Assembly (NCBI GenBank): GCA_003132165.1
Contig: PKWW01000071.1
Coordinates: 26,202-90,201, forward strand
Source of the DNA: Acidimicrobiaceae bacterium
Lineage (GTDB): Bacteria; Actinomycetota; Acidimicrobiia; Acidimicrobiales; RAAP-2
Direction: 5' to 3'
Length of the DNA: 64,000 nt
Of the stretch, positions 43,758-52,109 are shown piece by piece. Under the pieces are notes generated by a model, which was given only the letters and a program-made list of their open reading frames with translations, was not told the origin of the DNA and ran no database searches. The translations under genes were made by a program, and so were the position numbers. How positions within the stretch are numbered: the stretch's first letter is position 1; each line of letters opens with the position of its first letter.

Positions 43758-44900
43758 ATGAGTTTTGATCTCAACGCCGAGCAACGAGCCTTTCGCGATG
43801 TGATGCGCAGTTTCGTCGACGAGCGCGTCGCCCCGCATGCCGCGCGTTACGACCGCGAGCAGATCTTCCCCCAGGACAGTTACGATGCCTGCGTCCAGAT
43901 GGATCTGCCCTCGCTGCAGGTGCCCGAAGCGTACGGCGGCGCCGGCGCCGACATGGTGACGCAGGCGATCATGGCCGAGGAGATTGCGAGAGGTTGCGCG
44001 TCGACATCAGTGACGATACTGATCTCCAAACTGGGCATGCTGCCGGTCATGAACTTCGCGTCTGAGCAGATCAAGCAGCAGTACCTGCCGCGCATCGCTT
44101 CGGGCGAGATCCAGGCGAGCTACTGCCTTTCCGAGGCTGACGCCGGCTCTGACGTCGCGGCGATGCGTTGTCGCGCAGTTCGCGACGGCGACGACTACAT
44201 CTTGAACGGCTCCAAGTACTGGATCACCAATGCGGGGGTTTCTGACACCTACACCGTGTTCGCGAGCACGAACCCCGACGCTCGCAGCCACGGCATCTCG
44301 TGCTTCCTCGTCGAGAAGGGCCCGGGTGTGCAATTCCCCAAGCACGAGGACAAGCTCGGACTTCGCGCCTCGCCGACCGGCGAGGTTGTGTTCAACGACG
44401 TGCGCGTGCCCGCATCGCACCGAATCGGCGAAGAGGGCGATGGCTTCAAAATTGCCATGCACACGCTCGACCGCTCGCGCCCGACCATCGGCGCCCAAGC
44501 TGTCGGCATCGCCCAGGCCTCCATTGACTTCGCGGGTCAGTACATGAAGAACCGCAAGGCCTTCGGCGCGCCGATCGCGGACCTGCAGGGACTGCGCTTC
44601 ATGCTCGCCGACATGGCCATCCGCACCGAGGCCGCTCGCGCGTTGGTCTACCGCGCGTGCGCCACCATCGATGCCGGCGACCCCGACAACCAGTTGAGCT
44701 ATCTCGGCGCGGCGGCGAAGTCGTTCGCGTCCGACACGGCGATGAGCGTGGCGACCGATGCCGTACAGTTGCTGGGTGGCTACGGCTTCACCAAGGAGTT
44801 CCCCGTGGAGCGTTTCATGCGCGATGCCAAGATCACCCAGATCTACGAGGGAACCAACCAGGTGCAGCGCGTCGTCATCTCCAAGCACCTCTTGAAGTAG
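43758..44900 (+). CDS. Acyl-CoA dehydrogenase, short/branched-chain type
   Basis: This FAD enzyme of 380 residues introduces a 2,3 double bond into acyl-CoA and passes electrons to ETF. The two family signatures YCLSEADAGSDVA and QLLGGYGFTKEFPVERFMRDAK are intact, and the catalytic Glu is in IYEGTNQVQR. This position fits butyryl- and isobutyryl-type enzymes. A ribosome binding site GAAGGAA precedes the ATG. It could act on the C4 acyl-CoA pool served by IcmF; the exact chain length is not readable. Confidence 0.9.
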   Translation: MSFDLNAEQRAFRDVMRSFVDERVAPHAARYDREQIFPQDSYDACVQMDLPSLQVPEAYGGAGADMVTQAIMAEEIARGCASTSVTILISKLGMLPVMNFASEQIKQQYLPRIASGEIQASYCLSEADAGSDVAAMRCRAVRDGDDYILNGSKYWITNAGVSDTYTVFASTNPDARSHGISCFLVEKGPGVQFPKHEDKLGLRASPTGEVVFNDVRVPASHRIGEEGDGFKIAMHTLDRSRPTIGAQAVGIAQASIDFAGQYMKNRKAFGAPIADLQGLRFMLADMAIRTEAARALVYRACATIDAGDPDNQLSYLGAAAKSFASDTAMSVATDAVQLLGGYGFTKEFPVERFMRDAKITQIYEGTNQVQRVVISKHLLK

Positions 44901-44906
44901 GGACCA

Positions 44907-45941
44907 ATGACCACGAGTAGCGCCAGCGCGAACGAGATTATTCGTCGCGGACTTTTGAAGATAGATGACACCACGGTGCTCGCGACGGTTGACTCGCTCA
45001 ATCTCAAGGGGAGCAACAAGGTCCAAGCGGTGGTGGGCATGCCACTTCGCACGCTCCAGCAGCGTCGCGACGTGACGACATTCGCGGCGACCGCGCCCAT
45101 GGCGGCCGTGAAGGGCATCCTCGAGTTGCTCGCCATGGAGCCACTCGGGAACGTCGTCGAGGCGTTGGGCGACCACGCGGATTCACCCTCGTTCGAACAG
45201 TTGAGCGCCGCGGTGGATCTATTGAGCACGAACGGTGCCACCAACGACGACATCGTCGCTCTGCTCGTATTCGCCATCGGTGAAGAGTTCCCGGCAGCGG
45301 GACACTGTCGCCGCCTGCTCGATGAACGACCCGAGTTCGAGCTGCCACCGTTGCCCGTGACGAGTGCGCCCACGTCGCTGCTCGTTCCCAAGCAGGTCGA
45401 CGCCGACGTCAAAGAACATCGCCGCGCTCGCCGCGAGCAGGAGAAGTTGAAGAAGCAGAGCGCCAACACCGCGCGCCCGGTCCGACCGGCCAAGGTGAAG
45501 GCTCCGAAGCCGGCGCCGATCGAGAGCGACGTGGCTCCACCGTCGAAGTTCGACTGGAGTGAAGGCGACGTGGTCGTCGTTCGACGCGAGATCGAACTCA
45601 CGCCCGCCGAACGGGCCAACTTCGATTCCGGGCACGCGCTCGCGGGTTCGGTCCTACTCGCCGACGTCCCCTATGACGCCGTCGACCCCAATGAACCCGA
45701 CCAGCGCTCGAAACATCGTCCCGTGCTGGTCGTCGCGGGATCCGAAAAGGGCGTGCTCGTGCGCGCTATCTATTCGAATGCCACCGCCACCCGGACCTTG
45801 TTCCAGCCGTGGCGTCGACTGGCGCTCGACCACGTCTCGTACATCGACAGCGTCCGCGTAACGTTGACCGAGTCGTCGGATTTGGGAGAACGTATCGGCA
45901 AGCTTACCGATGACGAATGGAATACCCTGGCCCGACCGTAG
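44907..45941 (+). CDS. Unassigned protein with a C-terminal PemK/MazF-like domain
   Basis: The 344 residues fall into three parts. There is a helical N-terminal region (1-150) and a charged Lys/Ala/Pro-rich linker (about 165-215). The C-terminal domain (about 245-344) has AGSVLLADVPY, then KHRPVLVVAGSEKGVLVRAIYSN. That pattern, a barrel opening followed by RPVLVV, is typical of PemK/MazF folds. No antitoxin gene is adjacent, and the long N-terminal part is unlike a toxin. It follows the dehydrogenase by six bases. A nucleic-acid-binding role is only a guess. Confidence 0.5.
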   Translation: MTTSSASANEIIRRGLLKIDDTTVLATVDSLNLKGSNKVQAVVGMPLRTLQQRRDVTTFAATAPMAAVKGILELLAMEPLGNVVEALGDHADSPSFEQLSAAVDLLSTNGATNDDIVALLVFAIGEEFPAAGHCRRLLDERPEFELPPLPVTSAPTSLLVPKQVDADVKEHRRARREQEKLKKQSANTARPVRPAKVKAPKPAPIESDVAPPSKFDWSEGDVVVVRREIELTPAERANFDSGHALAGSVLLADVPYDAVDPNEPDQRSKHRPVLVVAGSEKGVLVRAIYSNATATRTLFQPWRRLALDHVSYIDSVRVTLTESSDLGERIGKLTDDEWNTLARP

Positions 45942-45976
45942 TTGCGACCCGGCCCGGCCGTTTCCGCGAAACCGGT

Positions 45977-47293
45977 TCATGTGATGGCGAACGAACGCTG
46001 CAGTGTGCCCGTAGTGCAGCTGATGGTGGCCTTGGCGGTGCCAGCGTCGGTGCTCGTGCCGATCCTCCAGATCCATGTCACGTCGCCCGCGGCATCGGTT
46101 CGCGCCGCTCCGAGACCTTCGGACTCGCTCGTCGCTCCGCTCGGGAGCGTCACCGATAGCGAGCAGGTTTCATTGGACTGGGCCGAGTGGATACTGAGTG
46201 AGTCCTCGTCACCTGGCGCGATCGTTGCCGCGAAGGACGTGATCGACAGGGCACCACCCGTTGATGCGATCGTCGTGGTCGGCACCCTCGGTCCGGTCGC
46301 AAGTTTCAATCCAGCCGAGAAGTCCGATAGCACAGCACTGCGCACCGCGTCGATCGCGGCTCGGGTCGTGGTGACAACGCCGAGTTCACGGTTGTAGTTG
46401 AGCGAGGATGTGGAGAAGTTCTCGCTGCCGATGAAGACGACCCCGCCGCTCGTGCTGCAGTCGGCGCAGGTCACCTTCGCGTGGATGTAGACCTGGGAAG
46501 AATTCAACTGGCTGACGTGCACGCCAGCACTCGCGAGCCGGGCGAGGGCCGTTCTCCATGAACTTTCGTAGGTCATGACGACATCGACTGACACGCCTCG
46601 GCGCACGGCGTCGGTGATGGCGTTCTCAATCGCGGTCGAGTCCATCTCCTCGTTCTCGATCAACAAGGTATGGCGTGCCGCTCCGATCAATGAGACGATT
46701 CTCGCTGCGGAACCCGGGCTCCACACCAGTCCACCGGCCGTGCGCGTCCCAGCGCCGCTACCCGAGAAGTCGTCGTCGAACGTGGCTCGCGCTGCCGTGA
46801 CGTCTGTCCGATTGGCGTCCAAGAGCCAGAAGTCGCGTGTGGTCGGGTAGTCGGTCACGACGAGATTGCCCGTGCCGATGTAGAGGAGGCGACCATCGAT
46901 GACCGCGTACTTCGCGTGAAAGATCTGGCCCGCTGGAGCCCACTCGACGTGGACACCACCGGCACGGAGTATGTTCGCCGCCGGCGTGTTGTGAGCGGTC
47001 CCGTCGTACGCGGCGTTCAACAGGACACGCACGTCGACGCCGGCGCGGGCCCTCGCGACAAGTTCGGCCTCCATCGTCGGATCCTCCAGTTCGTAGATCG
47101 ACAAATCGATGCTCTGCTTGGCGACGCTGAAGGCGGTTCGAAGAAATCCGTAGCCCGCGGCGGGTTGGGTCCACACCGAGCGGACCGGCGAAGTATGCGT
47201 CGTGATCGTCGCTGCTCGAGCGCTCTCGCACACCGAGAGTGAGAGCACCGACCCGATGACAAAGACCACCACGGTCGCGAACCGAACCTTCAT
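45977..47293 (-). CDS. Secreted phospholipase D-like protein
   Basis: The 438-residue exported protein has a signal peptide (1-28, ending SARA) and two HKD half-sites: HAKYAVIDG with GTGNL, and HAKVTCAD with IGSENFS. Both halves are needed for PLD catalysis on phosphodiesters, so it should be active. A beta-rich C-terminal domain of about 100 residues with two Cys (NETCSLS, TISCTTG) follows and may bind the envelope. PLD-family members also include nucleases. It stands alone. Confidence 0.82.
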   Translation of the reverse strand: MKVRFATVVVFVIGSVLSLSVCESARAATITTHTSPVRSVWTQPAAGYGFLRTAFSVAKQSIDLSIYELEDPTMEAELVARARAGVDVRVLLNAAYDGTAHNTPAANILRAGGVHVEWAPAGQIFHAKYAVIDGRLLYIGTGNLVVTDYPTTRDFWLLDANRTDVTAARATFDDDFSGSGAGTRTAGGLVWSPGSAARIVSLIGAARHTLLIENEEMDSTAIENAITDAVRRGVSVDVVMTYESSWRTALARLASAGVHVSQLNSSQVYIHAKVTCADCSTSGGVVFIGSENFSTSSLNYNRELGVVTTTRAAIDAVRSAVLSDFSAGLKLATGPRVPTTTIASTGGALSITSFAATIAPGDEDSLSIHSAQSNETCSLSVTLPSGATSESEGLGAARTDAAGDVTWIWRIGTSTDAGTAKATISCTTGTLQRSFAIT

Positions 47294-47652
47294 TGGTCTT
47301 TCTTACACCTCACTCGTGGCGCGGGAGCACTCTGGTACAACTGCGAGGGCGCCAAAACCAACAATGGCGCTGAGCGAACGCTGGCAATCTCGCTCAAGCT
47401 CGCAGCATCGACATCAGTGATCGAGACTGGTCTCGAGGCGCCACCTCGCGAAGCAGAGTGCGTGGTCATGGCCTCGCTTGGAGGACGAAGCACCAAGCGG
47501 TAACCGGGGACGAACCTCACAACCTGTACACGGGATATTCTTTTTCTTAATGAGTGATGCCTAGTTGAGAGAAGACGGAGGTCATCAAATGATTCGAAGT
47601 CGTAGCGCCAACGTGGAACCTGAAAAATAGTCGATAACCATACAATGCACCG
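47294..47652. other. Gap between divergent genes with no supported gene
   Basis: The 359 bases hold a perfect palindromic arm pair TCGAGAC/GTCTCGA at 47421-47436. The TACAAT of the next gene is at 47641-47646. An open minus-strand frame ending at 47290 overlaps the PLD start by four bases, but its sequence looks like chance. Confidence 0.5.
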
Positions 47653-48273
47653 ATGAGCAAGGACAAGAGAGGGAAGAAGGGCAAGACGGCTGACAATGAA
47701 GTGTCGCCAACGTCGCACCCCTCGTTCGACTCAGGAATATTTAAGAGGGACCCTTCTCGAGTTGTCGCCCTTTCGGACGTTGCAGATTCGTCGGGTTCGG
47801 CACCCGCCGTGGTCCAGTCCATGCAACCTTCATTTATGGTGAAGGCGTCGAGGACCGAAGAGCAAAATGCGGTGGACTCGCAGGCTGTCCGCAAGGACCA
47901 TTCAACCGAGCAGTCGGGGAGAAGGCGGACTCGGAGTTGGGTGGTATTTCCGTACATCATCGCCATCATCGCGACCGCGCTGTTGTTGCTCGCGACGGCG
48001 AGTTCGTCGTTCCGCGCCAATCTCTGGGGGGAGACCACGCTGGTCACCGTCCTCGCGACGCCGGTCACCGGCTGGGCGGTGGGAAACTGCGTCGCCTACG
48101 CCGACGCCGCGCACGACGAAGCTAAAGCGGTTGTCTGCACCGCGGTGCACTACGGCGTCATCGTCGCTCGTGCGTCGACTCCGGGCTTTTGTCCCAACGC
48201 GAGTCTCGCCAATAGTTCGATCCTTTCGGGGCCCAAGAACACGGTGTTCTGCGTCCTGTCGACTGTCAATTGA
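47653..48273 (+). CDS. Single-pass membrane protein of unknown function
   Basis: The 206-residue protein has a polar, charged N-terminal half (about 1-95), one membrane helix (VVFPYIIAIIATALLLLATA) and an extracytoplasmic domain of about 90 residues. That domain has four cysteines (GNCVAYA, VVCTAVH, GFCPNAS, VFCVLST), likely two disulphides. TACAAT ends 6 bases before the ATG, so the start is probably leaderless. No domain is recognised. Confidence 0.6.
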   Translation: MSKDKRGKKGKTADNEVSPTSHPSFDSGIFKRDPSRVVALSDVADSSGSAPAVVQSMQPSFMVKASRTEEQNAVDSQAVRKDHSTEQSGRRRTRSWVVFPYIIAIIATALLLLATASSSFRANLWGETTLVTVLATPVTGWAVGNCVAYADAAHDEAKAVVCTAVHYGVIVARASTPGFCPNASLANSSILSGPKNTVFCVLSTVN

Positions 48274-48360
48274 CCGCTCGACGCCGGCGGTCGAGTGGTG
48301 CTGTGTCGCCAGGGCCGGATGAGTCGGTTCGTATGATGTTCACCAGACCCGCGAAAGAGG

Positions 48361-49347
48361 ATGATGCGTAAGTTCGCGATACTGCTGGTCGCCTTGGCGA
48401 TGGTGATGGGAACCGGGCTGTGGTGGAGCGGTGACGGTGCGACGCCCTCGACCACCACTTCCACCTCCTCGACCAGTTCTACGACGACGACGTTGGCCCA
48501 ACCGGCGAGTGTGTGTCTGGCGCCGCCGGGCAAAACATCGACTTCGTCATGCGCCACGTGGACGCGTGCCGATGACTGGTCGGGCTCGCCGCCCTCGATC
48601 TACACGACGTCGTTCGCTCCGTTCGCGACCGAGCCGACGAATGTTGCGTACGTGGCGTGGATCAGGACATCCACCACCGACCTCGCGCTCTATCCGGGCT
48701 ACGAGGGTCCGGGCCCGACGTCATTGTCGAGGGGGCCCGAGATGGTGCCGACCACGGGGTATCCGCGCTTGCTCGCAGCTTTCAATTCGGGTTTCTACGA
48801 GAAGGATGGTCCGGGCGGCTTCTACGTCAATCACACCCTGTACTACCCGATGATCAAGGGTCTCGCGACGGTCGTGCGTTACACCAACGGCACCGTGGAC
48901 ATCGAGGCGTGGTCGGGTGGGGTCCGACCGGGCGCGAATGTGGTCATGGCCCGCCAGAACCTGTCGATGCTCGTCGACGGCCACGCGGCCGCCTCGAGTA
49001 CCGCGGACAACTCTTTGTGGGGGATAACCCTTCACGGCGTGCCCGCCGTGTGGCGCACGGCGCTCGGCCTCGATGACCAAGGGAATCTCGTCTACGTTGC
49101 GCAATCCGACGTGACCGCCCTCGAACTGGCCCAGACGATGGTCGACCTGCACGTTGTGCGCGCGATGCAACTCGATATCAACCCGGAGTGGCCGATCTTC
49201 GTGACCTACGCGGGTGCGGGAGCTGTCGGCCCGTCACTCTTCGTGCCCAACCCCAACCAGATCTCGCGGCGTTTCCTCTATTCCAGCACCAAGGACTTCT
49301 TCGCCGTCTACAAGTCGATCGCGCCCGGTGAGGCGCAACCGTGGTAG
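48361..49347 (+). CDS. Secreted phosphodiester glycosidase (NAGPA-like domain)
   Basis: The 328-residue exported protein has a signal peptide (1-22), a Thr/Ser-rich linker (28-45) and a domain with LLAAFNSGFYEK, RQNLSMLVDG, WRTALGLDDQGNLVYV and AMQLDINPEW. That order matches the NAGPA/DUF2233 family, whose members hydrolyse sugar phosphodiesters such as GlcNAc-1-phospho linkages. In bacteria they probably trim cell-wall polymers. Start ATGATG follows AAAGAGG. Its end overlaps the CapA-like gene by seven bases. Confidence 0.82.
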   Translation: MMRKFAILLVALAMVMGTGLWWSGDGATPSTTTSTSSTSSTTTTLAQPASVCLAPPGKTSTSSCATWTRADDWSGSPPSIYTTSFAPFATEPTNVAYVAWIRTSTTDLALYPGYEGPGPTSLSRGPEMVPTTGYPRLLAAFNSGFYEKDGPGGFYVNHTLYYPMIKGLATVVRYTNGTVDIEAWSGGVRPGANVVMARQNLSMLVDGHAAASSTADNSLWGITLHGVPAVWRTALGLDDQGNLVYVAQSDVTALELAQTMVDLHVVRAMQLDINPEWPIFVTYAGAGAVGPSLFVPNPNQISRRFLYSSTKDFFAVYKSIAPGEAQPW

Positions 49348-50477
49348 GAGCCCACCGACGGGCGCCGCTCGGCGCGCGTCGCCGCTGGACCGTCGCCGCT
49401 CTCTGCGCCGTGGTCATTGTCGCCGCAGTCGTCGGCGCGCTGGTGGTGCACGCCAAACACCAGACCGCGGTGGCGCACGTGACGACCACAACGACCTTGC
49501 CGGCGTCGACCACCACCACCGTCGCACCCACGGTCACCGTCGCCGCGGTGGGCGACAGCGAACTAGGTAACACGCCCGACGTGCCGTCGAATCCACTCGC
49601 GTACCTTGCGCCCATCAAGAACGCGCTGGCCGCGCCCATCGTCTTTGGGAACCTCGAAGGAACGATGACCGATGCCTCGACCTCGAAGTGCGCGGCGACC
49701 TCAACGAACTGTTACGCCTTTCGCGTGCCGACGTCGTTCGCCTCGGACTACCGCCGGATCGGGTTCACGGTCCTCAACAGCGCCAACAACCATTCCCATG
49801 ACTTCGGCGCCCAGGGCGCGCTCGACACCACGGCGGCTCTGCGCGCGGCGGGCATCGTTCAGGCGGGACTGCCCGGCCAGATCGGCGTCACCCACGAGGG
49901 ACCGACGCGGGTGGCCTTCGTGGACTTCGCTCCCTACGCGAATACCAACGACCTTTTGAACTTCTCTGCAGCGGCGATCCTGATCCACCGGGCCAAGCAA
50001 ATGGCCAATGTGGTCGTCGTGTACATGCACGCCGGTGCCGAAGGCGCGAGTGCAGACCACGTGACCCGACAGACCGAGACCTACGTCGGTGAGGACAGGG
50101 GCAACCCGTACGCGTTCGCGCACGCCGCGATCGACGATGGCGCCGCCCTCGTTATCGCGAGCGGACCCCACGTGCTTCGTGGCATGGAGTGGTATCGGGG
50201 TCATCTCATCGACTACAGCCTCGGCGACTTTGCAAACTACGACAATTTTTACGCCGCCGGGGACCTCGCCCTCTCAGCCATCCTGCACGTGACACTGTCG
50301 TCGGGGGGCTCGTTCGTATCGGGCCGCTTTACATCGGTGCGCCTCACCCCCGGGGGTCAGCCCTTCGTCGACGCAACCAACGCCGCAGCGATCTTCGTCA
50401 ATCAGCTGTCCAAGGCCGACTTCGGTGCCAGCGCGGCCCTAATCGAGGGGAACGGGACGATTGCGGGATCCGGTTAG
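49341..50477 (+). CDS. CapA-family (PgsA-like) metallophosphoesterase-fold protein
   Basis: The 378-residue envelope protein has one N-terminal membrane helix (about 16-38), a Thr-rich linker and a CapA domain. Typical blocks are AVGDSEL, VFGNLEG, LNSANNHSHDFG and IASGPHVLRGME. CapA/PgsA proteins take part in poly-gamma-glutamate capsule synthesis; many others are unassigned surface phosphoesterases. No capB/capC partners are in the window, so a capsule role is not supported. The GTG start lies inside the end of the glycosidase gene, so the two are coupled. Confidence 0.82.
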   Translation: MVGAHRRAPLGARRRWTVAALCAVVIVAAVVGALVVHAKHQTAVAHVTTTTTLPASTTTTVAPTVTVAAVGDSELGNTPDVPSNPLAYLAPIKNALAAPIVFGNLEGTMTDASTSKCAATSTNCYAFRVPTSFASDYRRIGFTVLNSANNHSHDFGAQGALDTTAALRAAGIVQAGLPGQIGVTHEGPTRVAFVDFAPYANTNDLLNFSAAAILIHRAKQMANVVVVYMHAGAEGASADHVTRQTETYVGEDRGNPYAFAHAAIDDGAALVIASGPHVLRGMEWYRGHLIDYSLGDFANYDNFYAAGDLALSAILHVTLSSGGSFVSGRFTSVRLTPGGQPFVDATNAAAIFVNQLSKADFGASAALIEGNGTIAGSG

Positions 50478-51124
50478 CAGCCGCCCGCCGGTCCGGGAAC
50501 TCCCGGGCCACTCGTCAGTCCGTCGACCGTGCCCACGTTCGTCGGACGGGGGTTGGGCCCCAGATGCACCACGTACCAAATGCCGCGCCAGGAGATCAGA
50601 GAGTCGACCTTGAACGACTCGACCTTGCCGCGTGACCGAAAAACCAGGCGCACGCCGGGCAGATGCCAGTACCCGATCTTGTTCTCGCAGACGCCCGTCG
50701 GGATCCACGCGGCGTCGCGAGGACTCACCTCGACACGCACGAAGGACACGCTGGCGCCGGAGGCGAGTACGCGGTGGTAGGCGTCGATATCGAGGTCGAA
50801 AAGACCAATCAGTCGATCGGCGTAGTCGTTGGAGGGATTGGGGATCGATCCCGTTTTCATCTGGAGATACGCGCCGCGGGGGAAGAATGCACTCTGGCCG
50901 AGCGAGGCCGAGTCGGTCGCGATCGCGCGCCAGAGGACCCTCATTTGGGCCGTGAGTCCGAGGCCGAAACTGGGCTCGGCTGGCGTTTGGGGCAGATTAC
51001 CCGGTGGCGTTGTGCCGCTCGCCCACGCGCCAGGGACCGTCGCCGTACTGATCACAAGAGCCAGTACGGACCCGGCGAAAGCGAGCGTGCCGCGTTTGCG
51101 TTGCGTGATTGGGCGTCCGTGCAT
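50474..51124 (-). CDS. Secreted protein of unknown function
   Basis: The 216-residue protein has a signal peptide (basic start, hydrophobic about 14-36, ending AWAS). The mature part has one cysteine in the middle and one as the last residue (PGPAGGC). A segment IGYWHLPGVRLVFRSRG leads into a beta-rich end (WRGIWYVVHLGPNPRP) that resembles calcium-binding or SH3-like export proteins, but I cannot place it. TACGTT lies 8 bases upstream. It converges with the CapA-like gene, overlapping its stop by four bases. Confidence 0.6.
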   Translation of the reverse strand: MHGRPITQRKRGTLAFAGSVLALVISTATVPGAWASGTTPPGNLPQTPAEPSFGLGLTAQMRVLWRAIATDSASLGQSAFFPRGAYLQMKTGSIPNPSNDYADRLIGLFDLDIDAYHRVLASGASVSFVRVEVSPRDAAWIPTGVCENKIGYWHLPGVRLVFRSRGKVESFKVDSLISWRGIWYVVHLGPNPRPTNVGTVDGLTSGPGVPGPAGGC

Positions 51125-51179
51125 CAACCTCGAACGTAGCGCTCGCCCGCGTAGGGCTGGTGCCGCGGGCGTACGCCGG

Positions 51180-51272
51180 TCACGGGAGCGTCAATTCGTC
51201 GGACAGGTGCCAGAGATACTCAGCCACATCGAGTGCAGTCGAGTGACGTTGGAACCCCGAGGTGATTGTCAT
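51180..51272 (-). CDS. Possible 30-residue small protein
   Basis: A short frame from ATG at 51272 has an acidic, amphipathic sequence ending SDELTLP. A TACCTT hexamer (51279-51284) lies 6 bases upstream, the same leaderless layout seen at many genes here. There is no other gene in this gap. Coding status is unproven. Confidence 0.3.
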   Translation of the reverse strand: MTITSGFQRHSTALDVAEYLWHLSDELTLP

Positions 51273-51324
51273 CGGCCCAAGGTAGCAACTGAACCGGCGG
51301 TTGACCGGTGATTCGCGTGCAGTT

Positions 51325-52107
51325 TCAACGAGTACGAAGGGAACCGCGGCTGGAGCGTTCCCTCGACATCTGTCGCACAAAGAGCAGCACGCCGCCCAGA
51401 GTCAGGGCGAGACCAGCGATCTGGACGCCCAGCGAGCCACTGTGAGACTGCTCGCCGAGCAGCCAGTGTTCGTCGTAGGACCGAACCAGCCCCCACACGA
51501 TCATCGCGATCGCGGTGACGGCCCCGGTGAAGCGTGACGTCCATCGGCGTTCGGTCCATAGCAACGCGCCCCATAAGAGCGCATCCTCGGCGCCCTGAAT
51601 GAGCGGCACGGGCACGCGCTTGCCGTGCTGGCCCGCGTAGCGGACGCCGAACCACTGGTGGGTCAGATGTCCGCCGCCGTTGACCATGAATTGAGGACCC
51701 AACACGCGCCCGAGGGCCCAGCCCGCGACGAGCGCCGGCACGAGCGCGTCGCTGAAGCGGGCGAGCGAACTTGATGGCCACCACTTTCGTTGCAAGTAAA
51801 GACCGACCGGAAGCGCGAGCGCGATACCTCCGAAACTCGCGAGGCCGCCCTGCCACACCGCGATCCACCGGCCGGGGTGGCCCGAGTAGTACGACCAGTT
51901 CGTGGCGATGTTGGCCACGCGCGCACCAACCAGACCGCTCACGACCAGAGCAACCGCATACCGCGCGAAGGGCTCGACGTCAAAGTCGCTTCGGGCGAGT
52001 CGTCGCCGGGCGTACACGTAGGTGACGTAGGCGGCAATGGCTAGTCCGAAGCCGTAAAGATGAAAGACCAAGGGTCCTAGGTGGATCGAAGTGGGTAAGC
52101 CCGACAC
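51325..52107 (-). CDS. Prolipoprotein diacylglyceryl transferase-like membrane protein
   Basis: The 260-residue polytopic membrane protein has seven hydrophobic segments, matching Lgt, which adds diacylglycerol to the lipobox cysteine of prelipoproteins. The family pattern is visible in LYGFGLAIAAY, WQGGLASFGG, a GR motif (ALGRVLGPQFMVNGGG) and IQGAEDALLWG. The Lgt signature GRxGNxxNxE is only partly kept and the Glu is absent. It starts 2 bases after the NlpC/P60 gene stop. It may be a divergent paralogue rather than the main Lgt. Confidence 0.7.
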   Translation of the reverse strand: MSGLPTSIHLGPLVFHLYGFGLAIAAYVTYVYARRRLARSDFDVEPFARYAVALVVSGLVGARVANIATNWSYYSGHPGRWIAVWQGGLASFGGIALALPVGLYLQRKWWPSSSLARFSDALVPALVAGWALGRVLGPQFMVNGGGHLTHQWFGVRYAGQHGKRVPVPLIQGAEDALLWGALLWTERRWTSRFTGAVTAIAMIVWGLVRSYDEHWLLGEQSHSGSLGVQIAGLALTLGGVLLFVRQMSRERSSRGSLRTR

Positions 52108-52109
52108 GC

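Noticed and set aside
47290..47718. Minus-strand frame ending with an ATGA overlap on the PLD gene.
   Set aside because: The sequence lacks any recognisable pattern and overlaps the start of the 47653 gene; the overlap is probably chance.
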